A stretch of 64,000 nt of DNA from Strigamia acuminata (lineage: Eukaryota > Arthropoda > Chilopoda > Geophilomorpha > Linotaeniidae): contig OX442316.1 in assembly GCA_949358305.1 (NCBI GenBank), positions 4,278,001-4,342,000 on the forward strand. The letters are read 5' to 3'. The position numbers and the translations under genes are program-made. Under the pieces are notes generated by a model. The model did no database searches. It was not told the DNA's origin and saw only the letters and a program-made list of their open reading frames with translations. Below, in pieces: positions 34,886 through 44,740 of the stretch. How positions within the stretch are numbered: the first letter of the stretch is position 1; each line of letters starts with the position of its first letter.

Positions 34886-35415
34886 ATTGCACCTTGAGCG
34901 GTTTGTTGATCACGTAGACTTTCCAATTCCTGTCGAATGTCCGCATCGGGCTCACGGAGCCACGTGAGTGAGTCCACAGCCTCCGTGATTCGACCTTGTC
35001 GCACGAGCCACACGGGTGATTCAGGCATCGGAATCATCAATGCCATGAGTAAAATCGGTACAACTGATGATACAACTGCCAGAAATGACCACGGAACGTA
35101 CGCTCCCACGATATACGAAAAAAGAATGCCGATGTTTACGAACAGTTGAAACCCAGAGCCTAGAACGCCCCGGATTTCAGGAGAGGCGATTTCTGCCATG
35201 TAAACTGGAGTGTTGAGACACGCGACACCGGTGCAAATACCAGTTATCCAACGACCGAAGTAAAGTAAACCGATGGACTCGGCGTAGATTAACACAACCA
35301 ACCCACCACGTTTGGAATTGCCATGTAAATTAAGGCTGTCTTACGGCCGAGGAAATCCACGATGGAACCGGCGATTAAACCGCCGCACAAAGCGCCGTCG
35401 TTGGCTAGGCTGGCA
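34886..35415 (-). pseudogene. Sugar transporter (MFS, trehalose-transporter-like) fragment
   Basis: The minus strand reads GALCGGLIAGSIVDFLGRK (the conserved D-x3-GRK loop), then after a one-base frame change near 35297 continues IGLLYFGRWITGICTGVACL, PVYMAEIASPEIRG, several membrane segments and the signature PESPVWLVRQGR, ending near LESLRDQQTAQG. This covers roughly membrane segments 2 to 6 of a 12-segment major facilitator of the insect facilitated trehalose transporter type. Both ends run into the inverted minisatellite, so apparent longer frames there are repeat readthrough. It is neither complete nor functional. No intron is seen within the piece. Confidence 0.85.
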
Positions 35416-35694
35416 AAAACGGCAAAGAAATGAACGACGCCGCCGTGTCGTTTCGTTGCCGTTTGTGGCGACGAAACAAAATGGCGACGTCGTTCATTTC
35501 TTCGCCGTTTGTGGCGACTAAACCACACGGCGACTTCCTTCATTTCGTTGCCAACGTTGCCGAAACGACACGGCGGCGTCGTTCATTTCTTTGCCGTTTT
35601 TGGCGACGTCCTACATTTCGTCGCCGTTTGTGGCAATTAAACCACACGGCGATTTCCTTTATTCCGTTGCCATTTGTGGCGTACTAAACCACAC

Positions 35695-35716
35695 CACAGT
35701 CCTTCTAAGGACTGTG
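35695..35716. other. 22-bp hairpin insertion with 7-bp target duplication (candidate footprint 3)
   Basis: Arms CACAGTCCTT and AAGGACTGTG are perfect inverted complements around CT, flanked by ACCACAC on both sides (35688-35694 and 35717-35723). Sibling minisatellite units read TAAACCACACGGCGAC without interruption (for example near 35520 and 35640). Confidence 0.85.
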
Positions 35717-35745
35717 ACCACACGGCGACTTCCTTCATTTGCAAT

Positions 35746-36789
35746 AATTGTTGTCCAAACAATCGATTTATCGTCTAAAACGGTAGTAGCAGCCATGTGG
35801 TATGGTTGGTTTACCTGGTTGAAGGCTTTTGAATTTTGCCAAAAGATGGCGCTGCACGGTGGCGCGCATGCGCAAATCCGAATGCGAAAACTGTGTATTG
35901 ACCTCGTACGCTTCTTACCCACAATCCCTCAGTTTACACTCTACTATAATTACAGTAGGTCTGTGTTCTAATGAATGTGAGATGTAATTAAATATCACAA
36001 TTTTGTCACTACATTTAAACTTACCCCTTCAAAAAGGTTTAAAAGTGTTTGGACTTAGAATAAACAAGTAAACCAAAAAAACTACGTTTTTGAAAAAGGC
36101 TTTTATGCTGTATCCCTGCGAAATTGAAATCCAGAATAAAAATTTGTCAGATCGTTTTTTAGCAAATAAAAAAAAACTAAACTTAAGATCAAAAAATTGT
36201 TGGCAGCCTTTGAAGGAGCGGCAAATTCTGCACAGGAAACATTTTAAATATTCTAATCGGTTCATTTTTCATATTTTTGGTTTTTTTATGGTCGAATTCA
36301 AATTTCCCACTAAATTTGCCATGCGGTCGCTGGCTACAATCGTAAAAAACGTACTTTTCCTTTACCGAATCAAAAGAAAAAATATACAGACTTGTGCAGA
36401 ATGCAATTTCCAATCGAATGAGACTGGTTTCAGAATTTTTAAATTCCTTTTTAGTGCCGAAAACATCAAAATTCGTATCGGGCGAACATTTTGGCATCCA
36501 TTAAAAAACACGGGTTCCGCCAAGTGGCGCCCCGCTTACAGTTTGCCGTAAATCAGAGTTTTCAGCATTCGTACTTCCAGTCCACAGCGCTTAAAAATGA
36601 GTGTTTTGTTTCTTTTATTGTATTATAATGTGTGAAATGACATGTTCTAGGGCTTGACGTCGGCCAAATTTTAATTTTTTGTTATGCCGAATTTATTTTT
36701 GGAAAAAACACCCAAAATTATACAAACCGGAAGTTGAAACACACACACAGACAAACGTTCAAGGTAAGTTAAATAAAAGCCTTTAAAAA
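35746..36789. other. Dispersed repeat and AT-rich sequence, no supported gene
   Basis: 36270-36560 is the reverse-complement relative of 28740-28990. A 153-residue plus-strand frame (36090-36551) crosses it, but it has no recognised domain and is probably chance. 35864-35873 holds GCGCATGCGC. Confidence 0.5.
35864..35873. promoter_or_regulatory. NRF-1-like palindrome GCGCATGCGC
   Basis: A match to the NRF-1 (alpha-Pal) consensus core. No gene start can be tied to it, so it may be coincidental. Confidence 0.3.
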
Positions 36790-38335
36790 CGGGATGGAGG
36801 GTGGGTGTTCAGATTTCCCATTTCAATTGTTCCTATATTCTTATATAAACCGAGGAACTGAGAACCTCAAATAACTGACAATTGCTATAAGCAGAAAAGG
36901 TTTCTCTTGATTTAACTTGTAGGAATTGAATGCATCTCTTGTTTTTTATCTTTAAAAAATCTAGATCAATGCGTATCATTGCAAAAAATTAAGAAATTGT
37001 TTTAATTTAAGTATCGGAATTAGTTTTTTTTAGTCTATCATGTTATTTATTTTTATTTATTATTATTATAGAGGTGGAGTTTCAAAATAAACTACAGTAT
37101 TTTTTTACACTTTTATCTCTGGAACTGTTCATTTTGTCCAGTCTTCCAAATAAAGGCAAGATTAATTAAATAACAGCTACTAAGGATTTTAAAAACGCAA
37201 ATAATTAATTAGAGAATGACTAAATTTTATTTGACAAAAAAAAACAGTTGAAAGTATGAAAAATTGAAAAAAAAAATGAATATTATCTTCAGCAAGCTAA
37301 GAAATTAGCTGCCATCATCAATTCGAGGCACATGTCCACAGCTATCGGAAATTCGGGGATTTTCGTTTCGGATTCGGCCCACTGGCCCGGTCCACTAAGC
37401 ATGGCCTTAATGGTCTCCGACTGAATTGCATGTTCCCGAATCCGCTCCTTCGCAATGGCTATCGTCATACTTCTTCATCTCGGACGATTTTACTTCTTCG
37501 GAACCGTTAGAACTCATAATGCTCCGTTAACTGTTAAATAATCAACGACCTTCTGAAATCTCCACAAAACAATAACTAACTGGATCATTGTGAGACATTC
37601 AGTTAAATATCTCCTAGTGGGTATACGACTATACGTTATCGTAACGTTAAGCACGTAGGCACAATGGCACCAATCACGAATCAAGGAGGAAAAACAATCC
37701 AAGTTAAGCCAAAATCAGCCCTACGATCGATAAACGGTAGGTCAATCTCATCGGAAAACTATTTACCGGTAATCGATTTTAATCAAGTCCTGAGATTAAT
37801 CGTAACGATAATTCACAAGTACCCGGCGCTTATTCGGCCCATTGGGTTTTTAAAAAATCACCGATTTTTATAAGAAAATGCTTATTTTTAAAATGAATCA
37901 CTGAATCTGGTGATTTTTATAAGCCGGCGTTTATTTGAACCCGGTATTTAAAGAGGAATCTAATTTTAATTTTGAATTATTGAAAGTCAACGTATTCTGT
38001 TGTTGATGGACTATTTTCAAAATTAATTTTCCACTTTTACTCGCACTCAGATTCAAAACCGCGCCCATCCATCCTGATCCACAAAAGTAGTTTATTTGTT
38101 ATATAATAAATACCGTATGAGCACAAAGTATCTTTTCATTATTTATTCATTGTGAAAATGACAGTGTTCAATGGCAATCACATTTTTGAATGTGTATTCA
38201 AATTGGATTGAACGTATTAAGGTTAACTTTTAGATATCCTGTGCTGTACAGGTGTAAATCAGTTTTAAAGTTGTATTTGGTGAAAGAAAAAGTATTACTC
38301 ACTCACTATTAAATATTTGATGGTTTTTCATCCCA
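36790..38335 (-). repeat. E block copy 5
   Basis: A long copy with intact flanks (36790-37280 and 37520-38335) but a damaged Elongin-C-like gene. It runs into chitin deacetylase fragment 3 as copy 4 does. Confidence 0.85.
37289..37517 (-). pseudogene. Elongin-C-like pseudogene, copy 5
   Basis: The start codon and stop region are kept, but two internal deletions remove about 143 bases relative to the 372-base frame of the other copies. The first joins GGGGAT directly to TCGTTTCGGATTCG, removing the [11 protein letters not shown] helix region. The second joins CCCGAA to TCCGCTCC, removing the [11 protein letters not shown] region. The second junction lies at a short direct repeat (CGAA), consistent with microhomology-mediated loss. 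No functional product is expected. Confidence 0.85.
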
Positions 38336-38515
38336 CAGCCTCGCCGATAACTGGTGAAAAAACTTCTTCGTAAGTATCGCTTTAGAATTAGTGTTAATTT
38401 GGATTTTGCCTGCTGGTCCTGCATATTTGTGGCTAAACTGTTCTCCTTTGTGACGGTGTGCAGCAAATGTATGAATTCCTGATAGAATAAGAAGCATTTT
38501 CGTGTGCACTCTGAT
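38336..38515 (-). pseudogene. Chitin deacetylase-cassette fragment, copy 3
   Basis: Matches 30765-30945, including the HKYAGPAGKIQINTNSKAIL frame, which I do not recognise and which also occurs at 30.8 kb. The catalytic exon breaks off at about 38515, where unrelated GC-rich sequence begins. The Cys-linker exon piece resumes at 38966-39020 (GGCATTTCTTGTCTGGTTTT). Confidence 0.65.
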
Positions 38516-38965
38516 TGTCAGCCATCTTTGTTTTTGCATCAGTTTTACACCTGATTTCACGTAATAAACACGTTTCATTTCACTCAACGATTCGTCCTTT
38601 TTTCATCATCCTCGCACCTAAAAGAAGTGTCCATTTCATCCCTGGTTCGTACCATCGTTTTTTCTTCGCTCTTTCTTTTCTTATTCAAGGGGGGCTCTGC
38701 CTCCTCCCCCTGAACCCCCCCTTCCGCCCCCACCCTTCCCCGACTCCCTGTCCGCTAACACTGTGGACCAGCGACGACAGCAGCAGCAACAACAGCAATG
38801 GGCCATATGATTCCCAGCTTAACCTACAGCCGCTAATCTCCTGATTTCCGCTTACGTTTTCGTTTTCCCCCAAAACCGTCAACGCCATTCGATTCCTCAC
38901 CCTTGGTTACCCCAAGAACCAAATTTTGGAGATGATCTGAGAGGGTGCCCATAAAGTAAAATTAT
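38516..38965. mobile_element. GC-rich sequence interrupting the cassette
   Basis: Compared with 30945-31205, about 450 bases of C-rich sequence replace the middle of the chitin deacetylase fragment. It includes AAGGGGGGCTCTGCCTCCTC and a CAG/CAA run near 38775. Its composition differs sharply from the surroundings, so it is probably a transposon piece of unknown type. No coding frame is convincing. Confidence 0.4.
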
Positions 38966-39039
38966 ACCCTGGAGGGCATTTCTTGTCTGGTTTTCCACCA
39001 TTTCCACCCCTGAAACAAAATAATAAAACTTAATGATCG

Positions 39040-39469
39040 TCAGAAGTTAAAGATAAACACATATTTTAACAAGCTTGCCGGCCTTCCACCATTCTTCTTC
39101 CCACAATGCAACTTGATTCTTGCTTCCGGTCGTACTTCCGGTGAAATTCTCGTAACGTTTTAATTTGATGATTATTACGGAGTATTATTTATAATCTCTT
39201 TTACTCATTTAAATATTGCACAGACTAAACACTCAAATACGTATTATCACGTTTAGTATACAACTCTTCTCGATAGATGGAAGCAAATTTAATTGAAAAA
39301 TAATTACAATACGACATCTGTCGTAATCAAATCGTAAACACATCAAGTGGCCTTGGTTGGCAACGAAGAAAATGTTAGAAGAAGTTGCAGCCGTATTAAA
39401 AGCTTCAGTTAAAGTTTATATTTTCTGATATATTTTATTTATCATTTAGATTTTTACATAATTTGTAAT
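39040..39469. repeat. Cassette spacer shared with 31480-31846
   Basis: Collinear with the region downstream of G gene 2 (CTTGATTCTTGCTTCCGGTC, CATCTGTCGTAA). Non-coding. Confidence 0.7.
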
Positions 39470-40355
39470 TTATTTGCCAAGGAGGCCAAATAGAAAACTA
39501 CTACCGGTACTGGCATTACATTTGCAGGTTGAAATTCCTGAACCTGAAATCGATGCAGCACTATTAATAGATGCGCTCAAAGTTTTAATAGCTGCCAATA
39601 CGGAATTGATTCCAGCTTTAAAGTCGGCGGTTATCGTAGCATCACCGAGCAGTTGGCCACCAAACTTGACGATTTCGTCAATTCGTACCAATGCTCCGGA
39701 GAACTGAAAATGAGAAGAGAAATTGTTATTTTCAGCAACCATATTGCTTGTTTGTCAAATGCATACAAAAGTACTCAATTCCTCCTTGGTTTTAATATTA
39801 ATCTGGCTTGTAAAGGCCAGTTCGAGCAGATGCAGTGCACTCGAAAAGCCTTTCAAAATGCTTGCATCGGCGACATGGGCATGAGAAAAATCTTTTAGAA
39901 ACAAACTGATTGCAAGACGAACATTGACAGAAATGCTTCCAAATATATCTTTCACTGAACTGAGTACATTCTGAGGCAAACCAGTTATTTCAAATTTTAT
40001 ATGATCGTCACAGCCACATCCAGCAAAAGTAACGTCTACGGCAACGGCCAAAACGAATATAAATACGCAGAACTTTGATACCAACTAAAAATAAGGAAAA
40101 CAAAAATAAAAGCGGTGACCATCAAACCCGGGAGAGATATTATATACACCCAATTCTGTTTTTACACGAAAAAAATGTAAAAAATACGTTTAGGTGATTG
40201 GCAGTCGGTAGAAAAGTACAGTTAATGGAAATATTTTTCTTTAAAATTTAAATCAAATTTAAGAAATGATGTAAAATTGGAATTGAGTTAATTTTTCTAG
40301 ACCGTGTTAAATCAAAAACAGAATTACCGTGTTGAAATTTTCCTCTACTTACCAT
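39470..40355 (-). CDS. Secreted protein, G gene 3 (repeat domain collapsed)
   Basis: The same three-exon gene as at 26.3 and 31.8 kb: start codon at the end of exon 1 (40353-40355), exon 2 40084-39767, exon 3 39703-39470. Exon 2 is almost identical in protein sequence to that of G gene 2 (one residue, QISIK to QINIK). After GISTCKCN the Gly-Ser-Thr domain is reduced to a single STGSSFLFG followed by LLGK, so the protein is about 185 residues and lacks the repeat tail. Either the tail was deleted or this is the ancestral short form. The retained 5' elements (TATA-like box, exon-1 ATG) suggest it can still be expressed. Confidence 0.8.
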
Positions 40356-40399
40356 CGTTGAAGTGAAGTTGTGCTCGAACTCTGCGATGCTCCCAAATT

Positions 40400-41400
40400 A
40401 TACCTTTTTTTTAATGGTGCATTATTAAATTAATTGAATATTAGATGAATCGGAGACTAATTAGTCTTTTCAATCTATTCAATACCCAATTATTCATTAT
40501 TAACCCATTAATAAAACACCTGAGAATCTTATGTTTGCACTTCATAAAATATAAAAATTCTAAATGAAATTAAAAATTATATCAAAATTTATATATAATA
40601 TATATAATGAAATATAAAAAAAAAGGCATGATACAACTTAATAGAAATGCTGGTGCGGTAGTGAGACAAATATTAATATCTGATGAACAGTTTTGAGAGA
40701 GAAAAAAATGGTTTTTGTTATAAAACTTTAAGACAAAAAAGTCAAAATATTTGTTAAAATCAAACTCCATCTTAACACGGCGTTATTAATATTATTAATA
40801 AAAAAATATTATTAATAAATACTATTTTTAATATTATTAGTGTTGGGAGTTTTTAAGATGAAAGGCTTTTATTTAACTTTGTGTGACAGTTGTTTGTGTT
40901 TCTGCACAGTAGCGCCACCACTTAAGGCCTTAATGTGACCCTGAACAATTTGGAACAGTTAGGCATCCATTTTAGTTTAAGTATTTAAGCCATAAAATTA
41001 TTTAGGTGCTCCCAAATGTGGAAAATAGACAATTTCACTCGTTCTCCATTCCTTTGATGTCTAAGCACATGCTTATTTTGCTTATTGGTTAATCCAGCCC
41101 TGTATTAAGTTCTAAAACCTAAATATTACTGGACTGCACTGCAAATGGGGCCCAATTTGTGAGAGGAAGCGTTGTTGGGATGAAGTGACGTCGTAAATGC
41201 TCTCCAACTTCCTGTTTCGCATCTTACTCCACCAATTTCAATCCTATTTTTCGTTTTTCCCTTATTTTCTCTTTTTTTTTCGTTTATTGCATTTCTTTTG
41301 CATTTTTTTTTTCTTATTTATATATAAATAAATAAATACATCTGGATTGTGACGTCTCGGAAATTTTGTGTGTATGCTGATTCCAAGCAGCCATAACCAC
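40400..41400. repeat. G-block 5' flank, copy 3
   Basis: Collinear with 33302-34274 and 27614-28570. Its empty sites for the hairpin insertion and for the 34.3-35.7 kb element make it the useful reference copy. Confidence 0.8.
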
Positions 41401-41429
41401 AGATTAGAGGAATATAGATGGAGAAAAAA

Positions 41430-43345
41430 ATAAAAATAGTATCTATATAAAATGTATTTTCATTTCAATAAAGTTTTTATTTCTGATAAGCTGTGTCATT
41501 TTGTCAAAAATATTCTAAGTTCACAAATGAAAAAGGCGAATCTATGCCAAATTTTTATAGGTTTGGATTGGACTTAGAATAAAAAAGGGGATGTAGGGTG
41601 GGTGTACAGATTTCCCATTTCAATTGTTCCTATATTCCTATATAAACCGAGGAACTGAGAACCTCAAATAACTAACAATTGCTATAAGCAGAAAAGGTTT
41701 CTCTTGATTTAACTTGTAGGTATTGAATGCATCTCTTGTTTTTAATCTTTAAAAAATCTAGATCAATGCGTATCAAAAATTAAGAAATTGTTTTAATTTA
41801 AGTATCGGAATTAGTTTTTTTTTTAGTCTATCATGTTATTTATTTTTGTTACTTATTATTATAGGGGTGGAGTTCCAAAATAAACTATATACAGTATTTT
41901 TTACACTTTCAATAATTCTTGATTTTTAAAAATATTAGGGGGATTTAAAAGAAAACACAAGCAAAAACTAAAGCCAGTCTTCCAAATAAAGGCAAGATTA
42001 ATTAATAACAAAAGATAGATGGAGCTACTGAGGACTTGAGTCACTTTTAAAAACGTAAATAATTAATTAGAGAATGGCTAAATTTTATTCGACAAAAAAA
42101 CAGTTGAAAAAATAGAAAATTGAAAAGAAATGTATATTATCCTCAGCAAGCTAAGAAGTTAGCTGCCATCATCAATTCGAGGCACATGTCCACCGTTATC
42201 GGAAATTCGGGGATTTCCACGGCACTTTCGTGGTATTTCGCTTTATATGCCAAATATTTGCACACTTGTTCAAGCACGGGGCTCGAAATTTCGCGCAGCT
42301 TCACTTGATTCGTTTCGGATTCGGCCCACTGGCCCGGTCCACTAAGCATGGCCTTAATGGTCTCCGACTGAATTGCAAGTTCCCGAAGAATAATAAATGG
42401 TTTTTTATCGGAAGCGATCAATTTCACGCACAACGAATCCGCTCCTTCGCAATCGCTATCGTCATACTTTTCCATCTCGGAGGATTTTACTTCTTCAGAA
42501 CCGTTAGTATTCATAATGCTCCGTTAACTGCTGAATAATCGAGGACCTTCTGAAATCTGCACAAAGCAATAACTAACTGGATCATTGAGAGGCATTCGGT
42601 TAAATATCTCTTCGTAGGTATACGTTATCGTAACGTTAAGCACGTAGGTATAATGGCACCAATTACGAATCAAGGAGGAAAAACCGTCCAAGTTAAGCCA
42701 AAATCAGCCCTACGATCGATAAACGGTAGGTCAATCTCATTGGAAAACTAATTACCGGTAATAGATTTTAATCAAGTCCTGAGATTAATCGAAAACGATA
42801 ATTCAAGTACCCGGCGCTTATTCGGCCCGTTGGGTTTTTAAAAAATCACCGATTTTTATAATAAAATGCTTATTTTTAAAATGAATCACTGATATCTTCA
42901 TAAAACTGAACCCTGCGCCAATTTAAAGATTTTTGGTATTTAAAGAGGAACCTAATTTTAATTTTGATTTATTGAAAGTCAGAATTCACCATATTCTACT
43001 GTTGGCGGTCTGTTTTCAAAATTAATTTTCATCTTTTACCCGCATTCAGATTCAAAACCACGTCCATCCATCCTGATCAACAAAAGTCGTTTCTTTGTAA
43101 TATAATAATTATAAGCACAAAGTATCTTTTCATTATTTATTCATTGTGAAAATGACAGTATTCAAATTGGATTGAACGTATTAAGGTTAACTTTTGGATA
43201 TCCTGTGCTGTACAGGTGTAAATCAGTGAAAGAAAAAGTATTACTCACTCACCAATAAATATTTGATGGTTTTACATTCCGATCCGAGAGAAGCAAAGTT
43301 GAATTCCTTGTTTTTCCTTTGTTCGATATCATCTTTTCCTTTTCT
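41430..43345 (-). repeat. E block copy 6
   Basis: The most complete copy. It is the inverted partner of the block at 1-1985; the pair ends at 43345 with the exon-like stretch that opens the window. Confidence 0.85.
42143..42514 (-). CDS. Elongin-C-like protein, copy 6
   Basis: An intact single-exon frame of 123 residues: [20 protein letters not shown] tail, [74 protein letters not shown], terminal Cys. It is the closest relative of the inverted pseudogene at 1.2 kb. The MAAN-F-L-x-C terminus, which in Elongin C contacts the BC box of partners, is kept except for the penultimate Asp. Whether it still enters a Cullin complex is unknown. Confidence 0.85.
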   Translation of the reverse strand: MNTNGSEEVKSSEMEKYDDSDCEGADSLCVKLIASDKKPFIILRELAIQSETIKAMLSGPGQWAESETNQVKLREISSPVLEQVCKYLAYKAKYHESAVEIPEFPITVDMCLELMMAANFLAC

Positions 43346-44374
43346 CACGTAAGCACTGTAAATATAATTAAAAATAACAATTATTTAACGTATTAGTTTC
43401 CTGCCAAACTTATAGTACTTGGGTAAATATTTTAAAAACCTTCTCTTACACTCTGAAATTAAACCACAGGATGATCGATGTAATATAAGTGCATTTTTCA
43501 ATACAATCAGTAAAGTGAATTGTCTATTTTTATCTATTTGATCGGGGCGCCGATGCAGTCTCGCTGAAAATGGAGTGTTTACATTCAGCGCATGCGCAGT
43601 CGTGTAATATTTTTGTAACCTGTCATTTCTATTTCTAATATAGCAATCTTTTCCGATTAATTTGCTTCTTTCGGTAAAAACTATTGCATTTGAACCGATG
43701 AAATGTACACTTATGTACTGGAAATATAATGATGAATAAAAAAATAAAAATTACAAGTTACTCGTCAATGAACTAAAATCATTTTAACTTTGTTTCAAAC
43801 TTCAGTTTTAGGCTGAAACTAAAGTCAAAATCAGATCGATGCAAGAAAGTGCTTTTAAAATATAATTAGTACCAGCTGATTGTGTGGTTTTCTTATTTTT
43901 TAAGTTTTTCAGCGGCAACCGACTGGCCGTGACGTCGGCGTCGGCGTGGGCTCAACTAGAAATTTTAGATTCCAGTACACTTGTGAATTTTTATTACATC
44001 ATATCTCTGGTGCATTGAAATAAATTTAAAACGTTTAAATAAAAAAATATTTCATAATATTATTGTCTTTTAGTTTATTTATTAGGATAATAAACACATT
44101 TTTCGTATTATCGTGTGAATTAACCCTAGAATTAACGAAACCATATATTACTCCTTCTATAAACTAGCGCAAAGTGGTGCATTCTTTAAAAAAAATTTAA
44201 ACAATTTTAAATCGTAAATATTCTTTGTATTATTACATTTTTATTTATTTCTATGAAGAATAAAATTATTTCCTTTTCAAACCGCAACGTCTATTGAAAA
44301 AATCTTTAAACACAACCTGGTATATCGTACTGTCCCGCAGTATATACAAGGTCCAGGATAGCGTCACAATAAAA
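43346..44374. other. Boundary region, promoter side of the zinc-finger gene
   Basis: End of the repeat-rich part. It contains GCGCATGCGC (43588-43597) and the GC-rich patch GACGTCGGCGTCGGCGTGGG (43932 onward) and otherwise AT-rich sequence. Nothing coding is supported. Confidence 0.45.
43588..43597. promoter_or_regulatory. NRF-1-like palindrome GCGCATGCGC
   Basis: A perfect match to the NRF-1 core palindrome, about 0.8 kb upstream of the first possible start of the zinc-finger gene. Possible promoter element. Confidence 0.4.
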
Positions 44375-44410
44375 ATGGCGGCATCAAATCAATTTGGAAC
44401 AAATAAACAG
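44375..44410 (+). CDS. Possible first coding exon of the zinc-finger gene
   Basis: ATGGCGGCATCAAATCAA... (12 codons, MAASNQFGTNKQ) ends at a CAG/GTAAAA donor. Splicing to the TTTGACAG acceptor at 44740 joins it in frame to the main exon. Otherwise an intron with a GTAAGTACC donor at 44642 would lie in the 5' untranslated region and translation would start at 44741. Confidence 0.4.
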
Positions 44411-44740
44411 GTAAAACATCGACAAGGAAATAATTACAAAGAGCCCACGCAAAGAATTAAAAAATACCACGAATTTCTAACAAATTATAAACGAAAAACA
44501 TAAAAAAAAATGTGTCCCACGAGTTTGACTACACCTACCTGCCCAAATCCACTGATTTCCACCTGTCAAACTCATGTGCTTTTCCATCATTTTTTCAATT
44601 TTTTCTTTGTTTATTAACAAATACCCCACGCGAATGACTCAGTAAGTACCTGCAATAATCCCCGCCTTCCCGGATGTCAATAATTACGTACAACAGCTAA
44701 ACCAGACCTTATAATTTAATTTTAATTGTCCATTTGACAG

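Larger units (their letters stand above)
34310..35745. mobile_element. Foldback-like element: inverted minisatellite arms around a captured gene piece
   Basis: The left arm (about 34310-34885) and right arm (about 35405-35745) are made of related units, such as GACGAAATGAAGGACGTCGC and GTGTGGTTTAGTCGCCACAA. The right arm is in the opposite orientation, so the two could fold back on each other. Between them lies a 0.5-kb sugar-transporter fragment. Paralogous flanks (41390) lack this insert. Long inverted repeats built of short tandem repeats are the hallmark of foldback (FB/Galileo-like) transposons. No transposase is seen and the outer ends are not sharply defined. Confidence 0.65.

Noticed and set aside
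34513-35301. 262-residue frame joining transporter sequence to ATKRHGGVVHFV repeats
   Set aside because: The C-terminal part is readthrough of the inverted minisatellite. Only the central piece is transporter-derived.
35864-35873. NRF-1-like palindrome as evidence for a promoter
   Set aside because: No gene start lies close by on either strand. It is kept only as a low-confidence site.
36090-36551. 153-residue plus-strand frame
   Set aside because: It crosses a dispersed repeat also present at 28.7-29.0 kb, where the frame is not conserved. No domain.
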